Of a stretch of 64,000 nucleotides of DNA, positions 43,960 to 53,181 are shown piece by piece. The stretch comes from Clostridiales bacterium (GTDB lineage: Bacteria > Bacillota > Clostridia > UBA1381): positions 54,207 to 118,206 of the forward strand of contig JAQXTR010000006.1 of assembly GCA_029219585.1 (NCBI GenBank). Direction: 5' to 3'. The translations under genes were made by a program, and so were the position numbers. The notes under the pieces are model-generated. The model ran no database searches and was not told the origin of the DNA. It was given only the letters and a program-made list of their open reading frames with translations. The stretch's first letter is position 1; every line of letters begins with the position of its first letter.

Positions 43960-44598
43960 TCATCTTCCCATCCTGTCGCGTATTCTGTTTTTGGCGTCAC
44001 TGTACTTATCGGTGATACCCTTAAGCTTTTCCGAAAACTTCTCATTTGCATTCCGTATCACTGACATCTGCTCATTTACAAACCACAGCTTACCGTCCTT
44101 CTTATCCATATCCCGTATCGTTACAAGACAATCAAGCATGATAATTGCCATAAACAGTAATATTGTAATATATGTATATTTCTCTGAGAGCCTTATTACA
44201 AATCCCGCCACCGACGGATGCAGGAGCTTCATCTGCGCTACAGACATCACACCGAATGCCAGTGAGGACAGCAGACTTACCCTGCCGTTGATATTCACCG
44301 GCCATCCGCTGTAATCCCACCATCTTTTCTCAAACAATGCCTCAAGTATCCATGATGAAAAGTATTCCATCATCGAAATCATCAGCATACTTGTCACAAA
44401 TATAATCATACTGTTTTCGGTATTCTTGAATAATATGGCATTTCCCACGCAGGCAAAGCCGTATATAGGGCAAAAGCACACGTGAAGAAAACCGGTATTG
44501 ACCGGCTTTCTCAGCTGCACAGAATAGTACAGCGATTCATATATCCACCCGAAAAAGCCGTATACGATAAAACATACAAAATATTGTGATAACGTCAT
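43960..44598 (-). CDS. CmpB-like (putative ABC transporter type IV) membrane protein
   Basis: A 212-residue protein with five or six membrane helices in the first 150 residues and a helical cytoplasmic tail. The GFFGWIYESLYYS, GFLHVCFCPIYGF and FEKRWWDYSGWPVNINGRVSL segments are typical of PF06541 (ABC_trans_CmpB), a family widespread in Clostridia whose transport role has not been proved. It lies two bases after the HD gene and 22 bases before the repeat-tailed membrane gene, so the three are probably co-expressed. Confidence 0.85.
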   Translation of the reverse strand: MTLSQYFVCFIVYGFFGWIYESLYYSVQLRKPVNTGFLHVCFCPIYGFACVGNAILFKNTENSMIIFVTSMLMISMMEYFSSWILEALFEKRWWDYSGWPVNINGRVSLLSSLAFGVMSVAQMKLLHPSVAGFVIRLSEKYTYITILLFMAIIMLDCLVTIRDMDKKDGKLWFVNEQMSVIRNANEKFSEKLKGITDKYSDAKNRIRDRMGR

Positions 44599-44600
44599 TG

Positions 44601-45107
44601 TTATCCTCTCCCCTTTTCTGCTATTAAAAACCTCTTCTGTCTGTTCATCATCCTCCGTATTTGCGGATAAATATTCTTTCTTCCGGTTTCACGGCAGGCA
44701 CATATCTTATCTGCCAGACATATAAGCCAGGCTTCCCGGCACACAGGAGGTATAATTGTGAGCGGGAACATATGCTTTTTAATTATATCTCTCTCCACAT
44801 CCGTCAGATTGAAATCCTGCTCTGCATTACGCAGCGCCTTGTACGGATGTGTAAATCCATGAATCCTTCGTTCCGGCTTACCGTCATGCCAGTCGTACAA
44901 AAAGTAATCATGGAGAATGCCGCCGCGGATAAGCTCATATTTACTTATTCTGATATTAAGCCTTTTGGCAATATACAGCGCACAGTAAACCACAGCCAGC
45001 GTGTGCGCAAGACATTCTGTATTTCCATGCTGAATAAATTCATACATCTGACAAAGCCGCGAGCTCTTAAGCATATCTCTTAAACACTCTATTACCTCTC
45101 GCTCCAT
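44601..45107 (-). CDS. HD-domain phosphohydrolase
   Basis: A 168-residue protein with ATG after GGAGTGATATT. HD metal-site residues are seen in HGNTECLAHTLAV (first His), GGILHDYFLYDWHD (HD pair) and later KHMFPLTIIPP and CLADKICA. The family hydrolyses phosphate esters of nucleotides; the substrate is not known. Conserved neighbours in Clostridia include CmpB-like membrane proteins, as seen here. First gene of the three-gene operon. Confidence 0.85.
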   Translation of the reverse strand: MEREVIECLRDMLKSSRLCQMYEFIQHGNTECLAHTLAVVYCALYIAKRLNIRISKYELIRGGILHDYFLYDWHDGKPERRIHGFTHPYKALRNAEQDFNLTDVERDIIKKHMFPLTIIPPVCREAWLICLADKICACRETGRKNIYPQIRRMMNRQKRFLIAEKGRG

Positions 45108-45206
45108 AATATCACTCCATAATCGGTTTACAAGAATATTATACCCACTTTTATTGCTTGTGTCAAGTGTTAAATTGTATAACAATTACAGTTTTTGCAT
45201 TTACCA

Positions 45207-45236
45207 TTGACAAACCGCCGCATATATATGTATAAT
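45207..45236 (+). promoter_or_regulatory. feoAB promoter
   Basis: TTGACA (45207-45212), 18 bases, TATAAT (45231-45236), 44 bases before the FeoA-FeoB start. Confidence 0.82.
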
Positions 45237-45280
45237 AGAATACAGACAGATATATACATAACATAGGAGGTATTCAGACT

Positions 45281-47644
45281 ATGACATTAAAGGAGCTTGG
45301 CACAGGAAAAAGCGCAGTAATCACTTCAGTCGGCGGCGACGGGGCTCTGCGTCAGCATTTTCTTGATATGGGAGTAATCCCCGGCACTGCAGTAACACTT
45401 ATGAAATACGCGCCTATGGGTGATCCAATGGAGCTTATGATTCACGGCTATGAGCTTACATTACGGCTTGATGATGCCGCAAAGATAGAAATTGATGAAA
45501 CAACCGTTTCGGACAGCTTACCGTCGGGCAGACCTTCTTCTGCACACGGTGCGGATAAGCATCGTCATCCCGGGTTGGGAGAAAGCGGAATTTACCATGT
45601 TAAGGCAACGGAAAATCCATTGCCCAAGGGTTCGCAGCTAACCTTTGCCCTCGCAGGCAACCAGAACTGCGGAAAAACAACACTTTTCAACCAGCTCACA
45701 GGCTCTAACCAGCATGTCGGAAATTTTCCCGGGGTTACGGTTGACCGAAAAACAGGTACGATAAAGGGGCATCCCGAAACCCTCGTAACGGATCTTCCCG
45801 TAATTTACTCATTAACACAATACAGCAGCGTGGAATTTTTATCAAGACGCTTTATAATAAACGACCGGCCTACAGGTATAATAAACATTGTCGATGCAAC
45901 AAATATTGAGCGCAATCTCTATCTGACAATGCAGCTTATGGAGCTTGACACACCTATGGTGCTTGCACTCAACATGATGGATGAGGTGCGCGGCAACGGC
46001 GGTTCGATACATATAAATGAAATGGAGGAAATACTCGGTATACCCGTTATTCCGATTTCTGCCGCAAAGAATGAAGGAGTAGATGAGCTTATCCGTCACG
46101 CAGTCCACGTGGCGCAGTATCAGGAATGTCCGGGCAGAACTGATTTCTGCGACAAAAACGACCATAACGGGGCGGTTCACCGCTGTCTGCACGGCATAAT
46201 GCATCTTATAGAGGATCACGCAAAAGCAGCGCATATCCCGATACGCTTTGCTGCCTCCAAGCTTGTTGAAGGTGATAAGCTTGTCGCAAGCGCGCTCAGA
46301 CTCACCCAAAATGAGCTTGAAATGATAGAGCATATAATATGCCAGATGGAGGAGGAACGGGGACTTGACAGAGCAGCCGCAATAGCCGATATGCGCTTCT
46401 CATTTATTCAGAAGGTCTGCGACAAGACTGTTATACGTCCGCACGAAAGCAAGGAGCATGAACGCAGCCGCAGAATAGACAAAATTCTTACGGGAAAGTA
46501 TACGGCAATTCCCGCATTTATACTTATTATGGCAGCGGTATTTGTACTGACCTTTAATGTCATAGGCGCACGGCTTCAGGGGCTTCTGGAAACGGGCATT
46601 GAGTATATTACCGAGTTGACAGACACGGCGCTGACGGCAATGAATATAAATGCTGCTCTGCACTCTCTTGTCATTGACGGAATATTTAACGGAGTCGGAA
46701 GCGTGCTAAGCTTTGTACCTGTTATTGTCACACTATTCTTCTTTCTGTCGCTCTTGGAGGACAGCGGATATATGGCACGTGTTGCATTTGTTATGGATAA
46801 GCTTCTGCGTAAAATAGGACTTTCCGGCCGCAGTATTGTACCGATGCTCATAGGCTTCGGGTGTACAGTTCCCGGTGTTATGTCCAGCCGCACTCTCCCC
46901 TCCGAGCGTGACCGCAAAATGACAATAATGCTCACTCCTTTTATGAGCTGCACCGCAAAGCTTCCCGTATATTCCTTCTTTACTGCCGCATTTTTTCCCG
47001 AGCACGGCGGACTTGTTATGATAGCGCTGTATCTTATAGGCATATTTACAGGAATCATCGCTGCGCTTGTTGCAAAAAATACAAGCTTTAAAGGAGAGGC
47101 TGTTCCTTTTGTTATGGAGCTGCCCAACTACCGTCTGCCCGGAGCAAAGAATGTTCTTCACCTGTTATGGGATAAGGCTAAGGACTTTCTGCAAAGAGCA
47201 TTTACTGTAATATTCCTGGCTGCTATTGCAGTGTGGTTTTTACAGACCTTTGATTATCATCTCAATGTGGTTGATAATTCGCAGGACAGTATACTTGCCT
47301 CAATTGCGGGAATGATAGCACCCATACTGCGGCCTCTCGGCTTCGGAGACTGGAGGATCTCAACCTCTCTTATTGCAGGCTTTATCGCAAAAGAAAGTGT
47401 TGTTTCAACACTCTCCGTCCTGTTTGGGAGTACCGATGCACTCCTTGCGGCTGTTTCTCCCGTATCGGCGGCAGCGCTCCTGGTGTTCTGCCTGCTTTAC
47501 ACACCGTGTGTAGCGGCAATTGCAGCAATCAAGCGTGAAATCGGCGGTAAGGGGGCTGCATTTGTTGTCATTTGGCAATGTGCGATAGCATGGATATGCG
47601 CATTTATTACAAGAGCAATCTGTATTTTAATAAAAATTCTATAA
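45281..47644 (+). CDS. feoB: FeoA-FeoB fusion, ferrous iron transporter
   Basis: A 787-residue Fe(II) uptake protein with FeoA fused to its N-terminus (residues 1-75, MTLKELGTGKSAVI and FLDMGVIPGTAV). A His-containing linker follows, then the FeoB G domain at about 120-290 and eleven or so membrane helices (405-787) with two Gate motifs. G1 (GNQNCGKTT), G4 (NMMDEV) and G5 (SAAKN) are intact. G3 reads DLPVIYS; the expected form is DLPGxYS, so the catalytic-switch Gly is Val here. The operon has no FeoC or Fur gene nearby. ATG follows ATAGGAGGTATTCAGACT. Confidence 0.94.
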   Translation: MTLKELGTGKSAVITSVGGDGALRQHFLDMGVIPGTAVTLMKYAPMGDPMELMIHGYELTLRLDDAAKIEIDETTVSDSLPSGRPSSAHGADKHRHPGLGESGIYHVKATENPLPKGSQLTFALAGNQNCGKTTLFNQLTGSNQHVGNFPGVTVDRKTGTIKGHPETLVTDLPVIYSLTQYSSVEFLSRRFIINDRPTGIINIVDATNIERNLYLTMQLMELDTPMVLALNMMDEVRGNGGSIHINEMEEILGIPVIPISAAKNEGVDELIRHAVHVAQYQECPGRTDFCDKNDHNGAVHRCLHGIMHLIEDHAKAAHIPIRFAASKLVEGDKLVASALRLTQNELEMIEHIICQMEEERGLDRAAAIADMRFSFIQKVCDKTVIRPHESKEHERSRRIDKILTGKYTAIPAFILIMAAVFVLTFNVIGARLQGLLETGIEYITELTDTALTAMNINAALHSLVIDGIFNGVGSVLSFVPVIVTLFFFLSLLEDSGYMARVAFVMDKLLRKIGLSGRSIVPMLIGFGCTVPGVMSSRTLPSERDRKMTIMLTPFMSCTAKLPVYSFFTAAFFPEHGGLVMIALYLIGIFTGIIAALVAKNTSFKGEAVPFVMELPNYRLPGAKNVLHLLWDKAKDFLQRAFTVIFLAAIAVWFLQTFDYHLNVVDNSQDSILASIAGMIAPILRPLGFGDWRISTSLIAGFIAKESVVSTLSVLFGSTDALLAAVSPVSAAALLVFCLLYTPCVAAIAAIKREIGGKGAAFVVIWQCAIAWICAFITRAICILIKIL

Positions 47645-47662
47645 TATATTTTAAAATTGCAG

Positions 47663-47691
47663 TTGAATTTTAGTTGAAAATATTATATAAT
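47663..47691 (+). promoter_or_regulatory. Phosphoglucomutase promoter
   Basis: TTGAAT (47663-47668), 17 bases, TATAAT (47686-47691), with the start codon 38 bases downstream. Confidence 0.72.
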
Positions 47692-47728
47692 ATATACATC
47701 AAATTTAATTATACGGAGGTTGATTTTC

Positions 47729-49447
47729 ATGAGCTATATGGAAAGCTACGAAAAATGGCTGACAGCTGACATTCTCAGCACAGCCGAAAAGGACGAGCTT
47801 AAGGCAGTCGCAAACGATGCAAAGGAGCTTGAGGACCGATTCTACCGCGGACTTGAATTCGGTACAGCCGGAATGCGCGGTGTTCTTGGCATGGGCACAA
47901 ACAGAATAAACATCTATAATGTAAGACAGGCAAGCTACGGTGTTGCAGCCTATGTTAAAAAAGAAGGCGCAGAGGCTATGAAAAAAGGCGTTCTCATAAG
48001 CTATGATACTCGTATCATGTCAAGAGAATTCGCAGAGGAAACAGCTAAGGTTCTTGCAAAGGAGGGCATTAAGGTTTATCTTTTCGATACCGTACATTCA
48101 GTACCGGAATGCTCCTTCGGAATAAGAGAGCTGGGCTGTGCGGCAGGCGTTATGGTTACGGCTTCACACAATCCTAAGGAATATAACGGATACAAGGTAT
48201 ACGGACCGGACGGCGGTCAGCTGCCGCCGGATGCTGTTCAGACAGTTATTGATGCTATGGACTCAATAGATATATTTGCTGTTGAATATGCCGACCTTGA
48301 TGATGCAATTAAATCAGGCGCAGTTGAAATTGTAGGCCCGGAGCTTAATGAGAAGTTTCTGCAGGTCGTTCAGACACAGCAGTGCAATCCTGAGGCTGTT
48401 AAGGCTGTTGCGGACACCTTCAAGCTCATCTACACACCTTTCCACGGCACAGGCTCACGTCCGGTTAAGGAAATCTTAAAGCGCATCGGTTTCAAGAATG
48501 TGCTTGTTGTTAAAGAGCAGGATACTCCCGACGGTAACTTCCCTACTGTTAAGTCACCGAACCCGGAAAACAAGGAAGGATTTAACCTCGCTATTAAGAT
48601 GGCTAAGGAAAACGATGTTGACGTTATTTTCGGCACTGACCCCGACTGCGACCGCGTAGGTATTGTTGTCCGTGACGCCGAGGGCGAATACAGAACACTC
48701 ACAGGCAACCAGACGGGTGCGCTGCTTGTTGACTATATTCTGCGTTCAAAGACCGAACAGGGTACTCTCCCCTCCAACGGTATTGTTATAAAGACTATCG
48801 TTACAACAGAGCTTGCAGCGGCGATTGCAAAATCATACGGCGCGGAGTGCATGAGCGTTCTTACCGGCTTCAAATATATAGGTGAGAAGATGACAGACTT
48901 CGGCATCAAAAAGAACTATACATATCTCATAGGCTTTGAAGAAAGCTACGGCTATCTTGTAGGCAATCATGCACGTGACAAGGACGGCGTTGTTGCTTCA
49001 ATGCTTATAGCTGAAATGGCTGCATATTACAAGACAAAGGGCAAGTCACTGTATGAAGCGCTTCAGGACATCTATGCAAAGCACGGTACATATGTTGAAA
49101 AGACAATGTCATACACCATGCCCGGCAAGGACGGTATGGAGAAGATGGCAGGGATTCTTGCCGGACTCCGTGAGAATCCGCCCGCATCCGTAAACGGTAT
49201 GAAGGTTGTAAAGACCACAGACTATAAGGAGTCAACTGTTATTCTTCCGGACAATACAGAGCTCCCGAAGGCTAATGTGCTTCGTTATGACCTCGATGAC
49301 GGCAAAACATACTTCATCGTTCGTCCGTCCGGCACCGAGCCGAAGATAAAGCTTTATCTCGGAACAAACGCCGATACGGTTGATGAGGCAAATGAGCTTA
49401 TTGAAGCCATAGTTGCCGACTGCGAGAAGCAGTTCAATCTTGTTTAA
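47729..49447 (+). CDS. Phosphoglucomutase / phosphomannomutase
   Basis: A 572-residue alpha-D-phosphohexomutase of the PgcA/PGM2-like group. The start MSYMESYEKWL follows ACGGAGG; the earlier TTG is rejected because it lies too close. The catalytic phosphoserine loop VTASHNPKEYNGYKVY, metal loop DPDCDRVG, sugar-binding loop GFEESYGYL and phosphate-binding RPSGTEPKIKLY are intact. It interconverts glucose-1- and glucose-6-phosphate for glycolysis and surface-glycan precursors. It is monocistronic and ends in a very strong terminator. Confidence 0.95.
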   Translation: MSYMESYEKWLTADILSTAEKDELKAVANDAKELEDRFYRGLEFGTAGMRGVLGMGTNRINIYNVRQASYGVAAYVKKEGAEAMKKGVLISYDTRIMSREFAEETAKVLAKEGIKVYLFDTVHSVPECSFGIRELGCAAGVMVTASHNPKEYNGYKVYGPDGGQLPPDAVQTVIDAMDSIDIFAVEYADLDDAIKSGAVEIVGPELNEKFLQVVQTQQCNPEAVKAVADTFKLIYTPFHGTGSRPVKEILKRIGFKNVLVVKEQDTPDGNFPTVKSPNPENKEGFNLAIKMAKENDVDVIFGTDPDCDRVGIVVRDAEGEYRTLTGNQTGALLVDYILRSKTEQGTLPSNGIVIKTIVTTELAAAIAKSYGAECMSVLTGFKYIGEKMTDFGIKKNYTYLIGFEESYGYLVGNHARDKDGVVASMLIAEMAAYYKTKGKSLYEALQDIYAKHGTYVEKTMSYTMPGKDGMEKMAGILAGLRENPPASVNGMKVVKTTDYKESTVILPDNTELPKANVLRYDLDDGKTYFIVRPSGTEPKIKLYLGTNADTVDEANELIEAIVADCEKQFNLV

Positions 49448-49459
49448 TCAATATATATA

Positions 49460-49503
49460 AAATCCCCCGGGAGCATTTTGAAAGGCTCCCGGGGGATTTT
49501 TTT
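49460..49503. terminator. Strong bidirectional terminator
   Basis: A fifteen-base stem (AAATCCCCCGGGAGC at 49460-49474 with GCTCCCGGGGGATTT at 49485-49499) with flanking A and T runs sits between the convergent phosphoglucomutase and hppA genes. Confidence 0.9.
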
Positions 49504-49518
49504 AATTATATTTGATTT

Positions 49519-51618
49519 TTAGAACAAGCCCAATCCGCCGTAATTTACGATAAGAGCCGCAAATACGATTGAAACCATTGAAAGGAGCTTGATAAGGATG
49601 TTTACCGACGGGCCCGATGTATCCTTGAACGGGTCACCTACGGTATCGCCTACTACGGCAGCCTTGTGATTTTCAGAGCCCTTGCCGTTGTAGTTTCCTG
49701 CCTCAATATACTTCTTTGCATTATCCCATGCGCCGCCTGAGTTCGCCATCATGATAGCGAGAACGAAGCCGGATACGAGAGCGCCCGCAAGCATTCCCAC
49801 AACTCCGTTTACACCAAGCACAAGACCGACAACTATCGGTGCGATAATACCCAGGGCAGCAGGAAGAATCATTTCACGAAGCGATGACTTTGTACATATG
49901 TCTATACATGTCTCATAATCAGCCTCAGCCTTGCCCTCCATAAGACCCTTAATTTCTCTGAACTGACGTCTTACCTCAACAACTATCTTCTGAGCCGCGC
50001 GGCCAACTGCCTTCATCGTCATAGCCGAGAAGAGGAACGGAAGCATAGCTCCTACAAACAAACCGATCAATACCGCCGGATTTGTGATTGTAAGATCAAG
50101 AATATCTCCGTTTATGCCCGATACCTTGTCTGTATATGATACGATAAGAGCAAGCGCCGTAAGAGCGGCCGAACCGATAGCAAAGCCCTTGCCTGTTGCG
50201 GCTGTTGTGTTTCCGAGTGAATCAAGAGCGTCTGTACGGTTACGAACCTCTTTTTCAAGACCCGACATCTCCGCAATACCGCCCGCATTGTCCGCAACCG
50301 GACCGTAAGCGTCTGTTGCAAGAGTGATACCGAGGGTTGAAAGCATGCCTACTGCCGAAAGACCTATTCCGTACAGACCCTGCGCAAAGCTTGACGCGCC
50401 GCCTGCTACAAAATAGCTGATAATAACCGAGATACCGATGATAATAACCGGTATAGCAGTCGACTGCATACCAAGTGCAATACCGTCAATTATAATTGTA
50501 GCCGATCCGGTTTCGGATGAGCCTGCAAGCTTCTTTGTCGGCTTATATGAATCTGACGTATAATATTCTGTAAAGAAGCCTATCAGTACACCGGCAAGAA
50601 GTCCTGAAAGCACTGCTCCGAATACTCCCATTCTGTCCGGAAGGAGAAGCATGATAAGTATAAAGCTTACGATTGCCGAAAGGATAGCAGCTATATATGT
50701 ACCTGTTCTGAGTGAGCCGAGCAGCATCTTCTGAGTAGCGCCCTCCTTTGTTTTAACAAAGAACGAGCCTATGATTGATGCAAGAATACCGATCGCAGCA
50801 ATAGCCATCGGGAGAATAACACCCGGAATACCTATGCCTGCCGCCGTTGCAAGCGCACCGCAGGAAATGATTGAACCTACATACGACTCGTAAAGGTCAG
50901 CGCCCATACCCGCAACATCGCCTACGTTATCGCCTACATTATCTGCGATACATGCCGGGTTTCTCGGATCGTCCTCAGGAATCCCCGCCTCAACCTTACC
51001 AACCAGGTCAGCGCCTACGTCTGCCGCTTTAGTAAAGATACCGCCGCCGACTCTTGCAAAAAGAGCCATTGAGCTTGCGCCCATACCAAAGGTCAGCATA
51101 GCAGCCATTGTTGAGTTAATATCCTCTCCGAACACGAAACGAAGAAGTATGAACCATATGCTGATATCGAGAAGTCCGAGACCAACCACGGTCATGCCCA
51201 TTACCGTGCCTGACGAAAACGCAATTTTAAGCCCCCGGTTAAGTCCTTCTCTCGCTCCGTTGGCAGTACGCGTATTTGCATATGTAGCTATCTTCATGCC
51301 GATAAATCCCGAGAGTCCCGAGAAGAATCCGCCCGAAAGGAACGCGAACGGAACATACCAGGTCAGAAGACCGGCAGCTGCCAGAATAACAAGAATAACT
51401 TCCATTACAGCGAAGAAAATTCCTACCGTTTTGTACTGGCGCTTGAGATACGCCATTGCTCCTCTGCGGATTTTCTCCGAAATCGCCGACATTGCCTTTG
51501 TACCCTCCGGGGCTTTCTTTACGCTAAAGAATTTGTAGCCCGCAAAGGCGATAGCAATAATAGCGCACGCAAGAACCGCAAACGGCGCAATGCTGTAGAT
51601 TTTTTCCATGTTGTTCAT
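49519..51618 (-). CDS. hppA: Membrane-bound ion-pumping pyrophosphatase
   Basis: A 699-residue integral membrane pyrophosphatase (about 16 helices) that uses pyrophosphate to export H+ or Na+. The substrate-binding DVGADLVGKVEAGIPEDDPRN and ADNVGDNVGDVAGMGADL segments are intact, as is the late TVGDPFKDTSGP. The GNTTAATGKG segment has Ala where K+-independent enzymes have Lys, so this is the K+-dependent type. Many K+-dependent clostridial enzymes pump Na+, which would fit the Na+-based decarboxylase in this window. ATG follows TAAGGAGGATTTTTT. Confidence 0.95.
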   Translation of the reverse strand: MNNMEKIYSIAPFAVLACAIIAIAFAGYKFFSVKKAPEGTKAMSAISEKIRRGAMAYLKRQYKTVGIFFAVMEVILVILAAAGLLTWYVPFAFLSGGFFSGLSGFIGMKIATYANTRTANGAREGLNRGLKIAFSSGTVMGMTVVGLGLLDISIWFILLRFVFGEDINSTMAAMLTFGMGASSMALFARVGGGIFTKAADVGADLVGKVEAGIPEDDPRNPACIADNVGDNVGDVAGMGADLYESYVGSIISCGALATAAGIGIPGVILPMAIAAIGILASIIGSFFVKTKEGATQKMLLGSLRTGTYIAAILSAIVSFILIMLLLPDRMGVFGAVLSGLLAGVLIGFFTEYYTSDSYKPTKKLAGSSETGSATIIIDGIALGMQSTAIPVIIIGISVIISYFVAGGASSFAQGLYGIGLSAVGMLSTLGITLATDAYGPVADNAGGIAEMSGLEKEVRNRTDALDSLGNTTAATGKGFAIGSAALTALALIVSYTDKVSGINGDILDLTITNPAVLIGLFVGAMLPFLFSAMTMKAVGRAAQKIVVEVRRQFREIKGLMEGKAEADYETCIDICTKSSLREMILPAALGIIAPIVVGLVLGVNGVVGMLAGALVSGFVLAIMMANSGGAWDNAKKYIEAGNYNGKGSENHKAAVVGDTVGDPFKDTSGPSVNILIKLLSMVSIVFAALIVNYGGLGLF

Positions 51619-51650
51619 AAAAAATCCTCCTTATATGTTTTTTCCTATAT

Positions 51651-51679
51651 ATTTTATAACAAAAATCGCTTCTAGTCAA
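51651..51679 (-). promoter_or_regulatory. hppA promoter
   Basis: On the minus strand TTGACT (51679-51674), 17 bases, TAAAAT (51656-51651), located just after the eutP terminator. Confidence 0.72.
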
Positions 51680-51721
51680 GTGCCACGCCAAAAATAATTT
51701 AAATTTGTTTTTGCACAACGC

Positions 51722-51748
51722 AAAAAGCACACAATACTGTGCGCTTTA
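51722..51748 (-). terminator. Terminator after eutP
   Basis: On the minus strand AGCGCACA (51745-51738) pairs with TGTGTGCT (51733-51726) with a four-base loop, followed by TTTTTG. Confidence 0.78.
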
Positions 51749-52216
51749 ATTACTTCTTTCCGTATTTTCCTCCCACGGCATAACGTCACCCGGCTCGCGG
51801 AGGTATTCAAGAATTTCCGCAATACCCTCCCCTGTCTTGCTGTCGACCTCAAAAATGTCACGGCAGCCCGCAAGCTCCAGCCAGCGGTGCGCCTGTGGCA
51901 GATCGGCGTGCGGATTGTTCTTCTGCGTTATTATCCCTATTACACGTCGGTTTGAAACAACCGCGCATGCCGGCGGATACAGCGAAAACGGCTCTGCAGC
52001 GTTAATCAGCAGTCCGACAACCTCCGCCTCAAAGGCATACATTGCAATAGCGTTCCCAAGCTCCTTAGACTGTATGTATTCACCCGGCGTATCTATTATA
52101 ACATCGAAACGGTTGACATACTGTGTTTTATGATAGTGTATCTTTTCTCCCCTCATCGCCTGTGTAAGGGTTGTCTTTCCCGCCTCGGATCGTCCTATAA
52201 GTACAATTTTTTTCAT
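51746..52216 (-). CDS. eutP: EutP/PduV-family small GTPase
   Basis: A 156-residue GTPase of the EutP/PduV family, usually linked to bacterial microcompartments. The P-loop LIGRSEAGKTTL is at residues 6-17, IDTPGEY is the G3 motif, and a later TQKNNPHADL segment takes the G4 place. In Pdu and Eut loci these proteins act in compartment positioning or have acetate-kinase-like activity (reported for EutP). It is 18 bases after the shell gene eutS, but no ethanolamine or propanediol enzyme genes are present. Confidence 0.9.
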   Translation of the reverse strand: MKKIVLIGRSEAGKTTLTQAMRGEKIHYHKTQYVNRFDVIIDTPGEYIQSKELGNAIAMYAFEAEVVGLLINAAEPFSLYPPACAVVSNRRVIGIITQKNNPHADLPQAHRWLELAGCRDIFEVDSKTGEGIAEILEYLREPGDVMPWEENTERSN

Positions 52217-52234
52217 AGCCGATATAATCCTGAA

Positions 52235-52621
52235 TCAGGTACGCGACAGCTTGCATACCTTAAATCCTAGTGTTTCCTCACAATAGCTGAGAACTGCCTT
52301 AAGACCCGATTCAACGTCCGAAATAAGTCCCGTGGTTATAAGCGTACCCGAGAAACGGTCAACAAAGCTCAGGTCAACATTTGCAGATTTTGTTGAAAGA
52401 TCGGCGGCGATAATTGCTGTTTCCGCCGGGCTTACCGTAAGTATTCCGATTGCCGCGCCCGAAAAATCAAGCTCAGGGTTAAGACCAAGCTTCTGATACA
52501 TAACAGGATCGGGACTTGCGATCACATGCGCAAGCGTTATTTCCTTTCCCGGAACAAGCTCCTGTACAATGCGCAGTCTGCCCTCCGCATCCTTGCTGTT
52601 TAACAAATCATTAAGATCCAT
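52235..52621 (-). CDS. eutS: EutS-like microcompartment shell protein
   Basis: A 128-residue BMC-domain protein. The order LRIVQELVPGKEITLAHVIASPD, AIGILTVSPAETAIIAADLSTKSANV, LSFVDRFSGTLITTG is that of the circularly permuted EutS/PduU group. The start has an extra 14 residues (MDLNDLLNSKDAEG) before the usual EutS N-terminus. Shell proteins of this group form hexamers. It is an orphan with eutP only: no EutM/EutN/EutL shell or cargo enzyme is seen in the window. It follows the DUF1294 gene by 83 bases. Confidence 0.92.
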   Translation of the reverse strand: MDLNDLLNSKDAEGRLRIVQELVPGKEITLAHVIASPDPVMYQKLGLNPELDFSGAAIGILTVSPAETAIIAADLSTKSANVDLSFVDRFSGTLITTGLISDVESGLKAVLSYCEETLGFKVCKLSRT

Positions 52622-52704
52622 ATTTATCTAACCTGCCTTTCTGTTTCTAACTCTTATATTTTATCACAAATCAAGTTAAATTTCCAGTGTTTTTTACAAT
52701 TTTA

Positions 52705-53178
52705 TCAGAAAAAAGCCCAGAATCCGAGAAAACCGAGAACAAAGCTGAACATTAAAAGCTGTACAAACAGTAATCCCAGCGCCGTAACAACGAAATTCCG
52801 ATGCTGTGTTTTGTGCCTATAAAGCCACATTGCAAGAGAAGCCCCCGTTGCACCGCCCAGCCACATATTCTTAAACAGCACTCTTTCCGGTACACGTTCC
52901 TTGTTGCGCACCGCATATTTTTTATCTGCCGCAAACAGCCTGAAGGTTTTTATATTTATATACAGAACATATATCACAACAAGACAAAAAATAAAGAAAT
53001 TTGCTTTGTTGTTGCTGAACAGCTTAAGCATTGTGGGCGGAACAGGAATCGGCACATTCCTGAGCCATTCATAAAAGGCCGTAAACGAGCCGCGCACGGT
53101 ATCGAGAACAGACAGAAAAAAACCTCTTAAAAAAGCCTTGACTGCAAGTATCTGAGGGCTGTTTTCAAAGCTGCTCAT
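52705..53178 (-). CDS. DUF1294-domain membrane protein
   Basis: A 157-residue protein with four or so hydrophobic segments. The C-terminal 90 residues (DKKYAVRNKERVPERVLF, MWLGGATGASLAMWLYRHKTQHRNF) match DUF1294, a small membrane domain of unknown function. The N-terminal 70 residues hold an amphipathic stretch and a first membrane segment. It starts three bases after the prfA stop and is probably co-transcribed with it. Function unknown. Confidence 0.82.
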   Translation of the reverse strand: MSSFENSPQILAVKAFLRGFFLSVLDTVRGSFTAFYEWLRNVPIPVPPTMLKLFSNNKANFFIFCLVVIYVLYINIKTFRLFAADKKYAVRNKERVPERVLFKNMWLGGATGASLAMWLYRHKTQHRNFVVTALGLLFVQLLMFSFVLGFLGFWAFF

Positions 53179-53181
53179 GCT

